Of a stretch of 6,577 bases of DNA, positions 5,975-6,577 are shown piece after piece. Source of the DNA: 13-2-20CM-68-14 sp035640035 (GTDB lineage Bacteria > Actinomycetota > Thermoleophilia > Gaiellales > Gaiellaceae); NCBI GenBank assembly GCA_035640035.1, contig DASQWX010000050.1, forward strand, positions 1 to 6,577, written 5' to 3'. The notes beneath the pieces were generated by a model, which saw nothing but the letters and a program-made list of their open reading frames with translations, was not told the DNA's origin and did no database searches. The position numbers and the translations under genes are program-made. How positions within the stretch are numbered: position 1 is the stretch's first letter; each line of letters starts with the position of its first letter.

Positions 5975-5980
5975 AATTTA
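5975..5980 (-). promoter_or_regulatory. Candidate -10 element TAAATT for the GH15 gene
   Basis: On the minus strand TAAATT is followed by 8 nt and the GTG start of GH15. Its first three bases are the TAA stop codon of dnaE2. This AT-rich hexamer stands out in GC-rich sequence, and there is no Shine-Dalgarno before the GTG. Both facts fit an own promoter with a leaderless or 2-nt-leader transcript. Cotranscription with dnaE2 is not excluded. Confidence 0.35.
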
Positions 5981-6577
5981 TCGGTGCCCGAAGTGATGGG
6001 CCGGCGGCAAGGAGCCGAAGACGTCGGCGCCGTCCGCGACCTCCTTCGCGAGTGGGACGAGCGACTCGAACTCGTTGACGAGCACGTTCTCGTTGCGGCC
6101 GAAGCGCTCGAACTTGCCGCGCGCGAGAACGAGCGGCTCGGCCCGGACGAGCGGGCGGAAGCGCTGGTAGACCGGCGGCGGCACGATCAGGTTCACCTGG
6201 CCGAACTCGTCCTCGAGCAGCATGAAGACGACGCCGTTCGCGGTCGCCGGCCGCTGTCGTGCGACCGCGAGCCCCGCGACGGCGATGCGTGACCCGTTCG
6301 GCCGATCCCCGAGGTCGCGGCTGGCGACGACGGCAACCGGCAAGCGGGGCCGGAGCAGGGCCAGTGGGTGCGTCCCGACCGAGAGGCTCGTCAATCGGTA
6401 GTCGGCGAGCATCCGCTCCCACGGCGTCTGCTCGGGCAACTCCGGGGTTTCGGCGGTCGGATCGAGCGAGAGCGTCAGCTGCCGGGCCTCGCCCGCCGAC
6501 CCTGGAACGCTCGGCGGGCGAAAGGCAAGACCCAGCTCCCAGAGCAGCTGCCTTCGCTCGCCGAAGGAATCGCACGC
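5978..6577 (-). CDS. dnaE2: Error-prone DNA polymerase DnaE2/ImuC, C-terminal part (5' end beyond window)
   Basis: The minus-strand frame is open from the right edge to TAA at 5980-5978, giving the last 199 residues of a protein normally about 1,000-1,100 aa long. Reading begins with ACDSFGERRQLLWELG (1-16), typical of the helical region near the end of DnaE2 tandem-HhH segments. Next come TPWERMLADYRLTSLSVG (51-68) and HPLALLRPRLP (70-80), then an OB-fold (about 97-175) with AVARQRPATANGVVFMLLED (104-123) and VNLIVPPPVYQRF (128-140). The RQRP...GVVFMLLEDE.G.VNLIVPP pattern distinguishes ImuC/DnaE2 from replicative DnaE1. DnaE2 works with ImuA'/ImuB in damage-induced translesion synthesis and SOS mutagenesis; neither partner is in the window, and any LexA box would be upstream and off-window. 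The protein ends HHFGHR. An internal TTG at 6439 is not the true start, since conserved sequence precedes it. Confidence 0.93.
   Translation of the reverse strand, partial: ACDSFGERRQLLWELGLAFRPPSVPGSAGEARQLTLSLDPTAETPELPEQTPWERMLADYRLTSLSVGTHPLALLRPRLPVAVVASRDLGDRPNGSRIAVAGLAVARQRPATANGVVFMLLEDEFGQVNLIVPPPVYQRFRPLVRAEPLVLARGKFERFGRNENVLVNEFESLVPLAKEVADGADVFGSLPPAHHFGHR

Noticed and set aside
5978..6439. A separate short 153-aa OB-fold gene starting at TTG 6439
   Set aside because: The frame stays open to the right edge and the upstream residues (ACDSFGERRQLLWELG) match DnaE2, so it is the tail of a longer polymerase gene.
5967..6575. Upstream extension of the GH15 frame to the window edge as a fused domain
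   Set aside because: It is a different frame of the dnaE2 coding region, which is clearly the real gene there; GH15 homology starts at the GTG 5966.
1..6577. A novel defence system or mobile element
   Set aside because: The nuclease-like EEP gene raised the idea, but the neighbours are housekeeping or metabolic types. There are no transposase, integrase, helicase or toxin-antitoxin genes and no CRISPR-like spacing; composition looks uniform.

Overview
The window is high-GC DNA packed with genes and almost without intergenic space. Three things suggest an actinobacterium: codon choice strongly biased to G/C at third positions, a MurA with Asp in place of the catalytic-loop Cys, and an ImuC/DnaE2-type error-prone polymerase. 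Several genes also appear leaderless, with a TANNNT hexamer a few bases before the start and no Shine-Dalgarno sequence, a common actinobacterial arrangement. The overall flavour, including a GGGGACAGTCCCC repeat at a gene end, would fit a deep-branching class such as Thermoleophilia. That placement is inference; the sequence does not prove it.

Layout from left to right: a tandem palindromic repeat (14-43) abuts the stop of murA (minus, 42-1352). murA is divergent from an HD-superfamily hydrolase (plus, 1371-1952) across only 18 bp. The HD gene converges on a class-V aminotransferase-fold PLP enzyme (minus, 1961-3040). That enzyme is translationally coupled by a GTGA overlap to an upstream endonuclease/exonuclease/phosphatase (EEP) family protein (minus, 3037-3855). 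The EEP gene is divergent, across 21 bp, from a small acidic unknown protein (plus, 3877-4188). The stop codon of that gene interlocks in a CTAG with the stop of a GH15 glucoamylase/trehalase-type hydrolase (minus, 4185-5966). Upstream of GH15, 11 bp away and on the same strand, is the 3' third or less of a dnaE2/imuC gene (minus, 5978 to the right edge).

The genes have unrelated roles: cell-wall precursor synthesis, putative nucleotide or phosphate-ester hydrolysis, PLP chemistry, phosphodiester hydrolysis, alpha-glucan or trehalose breakdown and translesion DNA synthesis. I see no coherent new multi-gene system. The only pair with a convincing operon link is EEP nuclease to PLP enzyme. The most interesting structure is regulatory. 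Both divergent gene pairs have a self-complementary TANNNTA heptamer in the tiny gap between them (TATGGTA at 1363-1369, TAGTCTA at 3865-3871). Each heptamer reads as a -10 element on both strands, which predicts divergent start sites 18 bp apart and leaderless or near-leaderless mRNAs. No tRNA, rRNA, CRISPR array, insertion sequence or transposase gene was seen.
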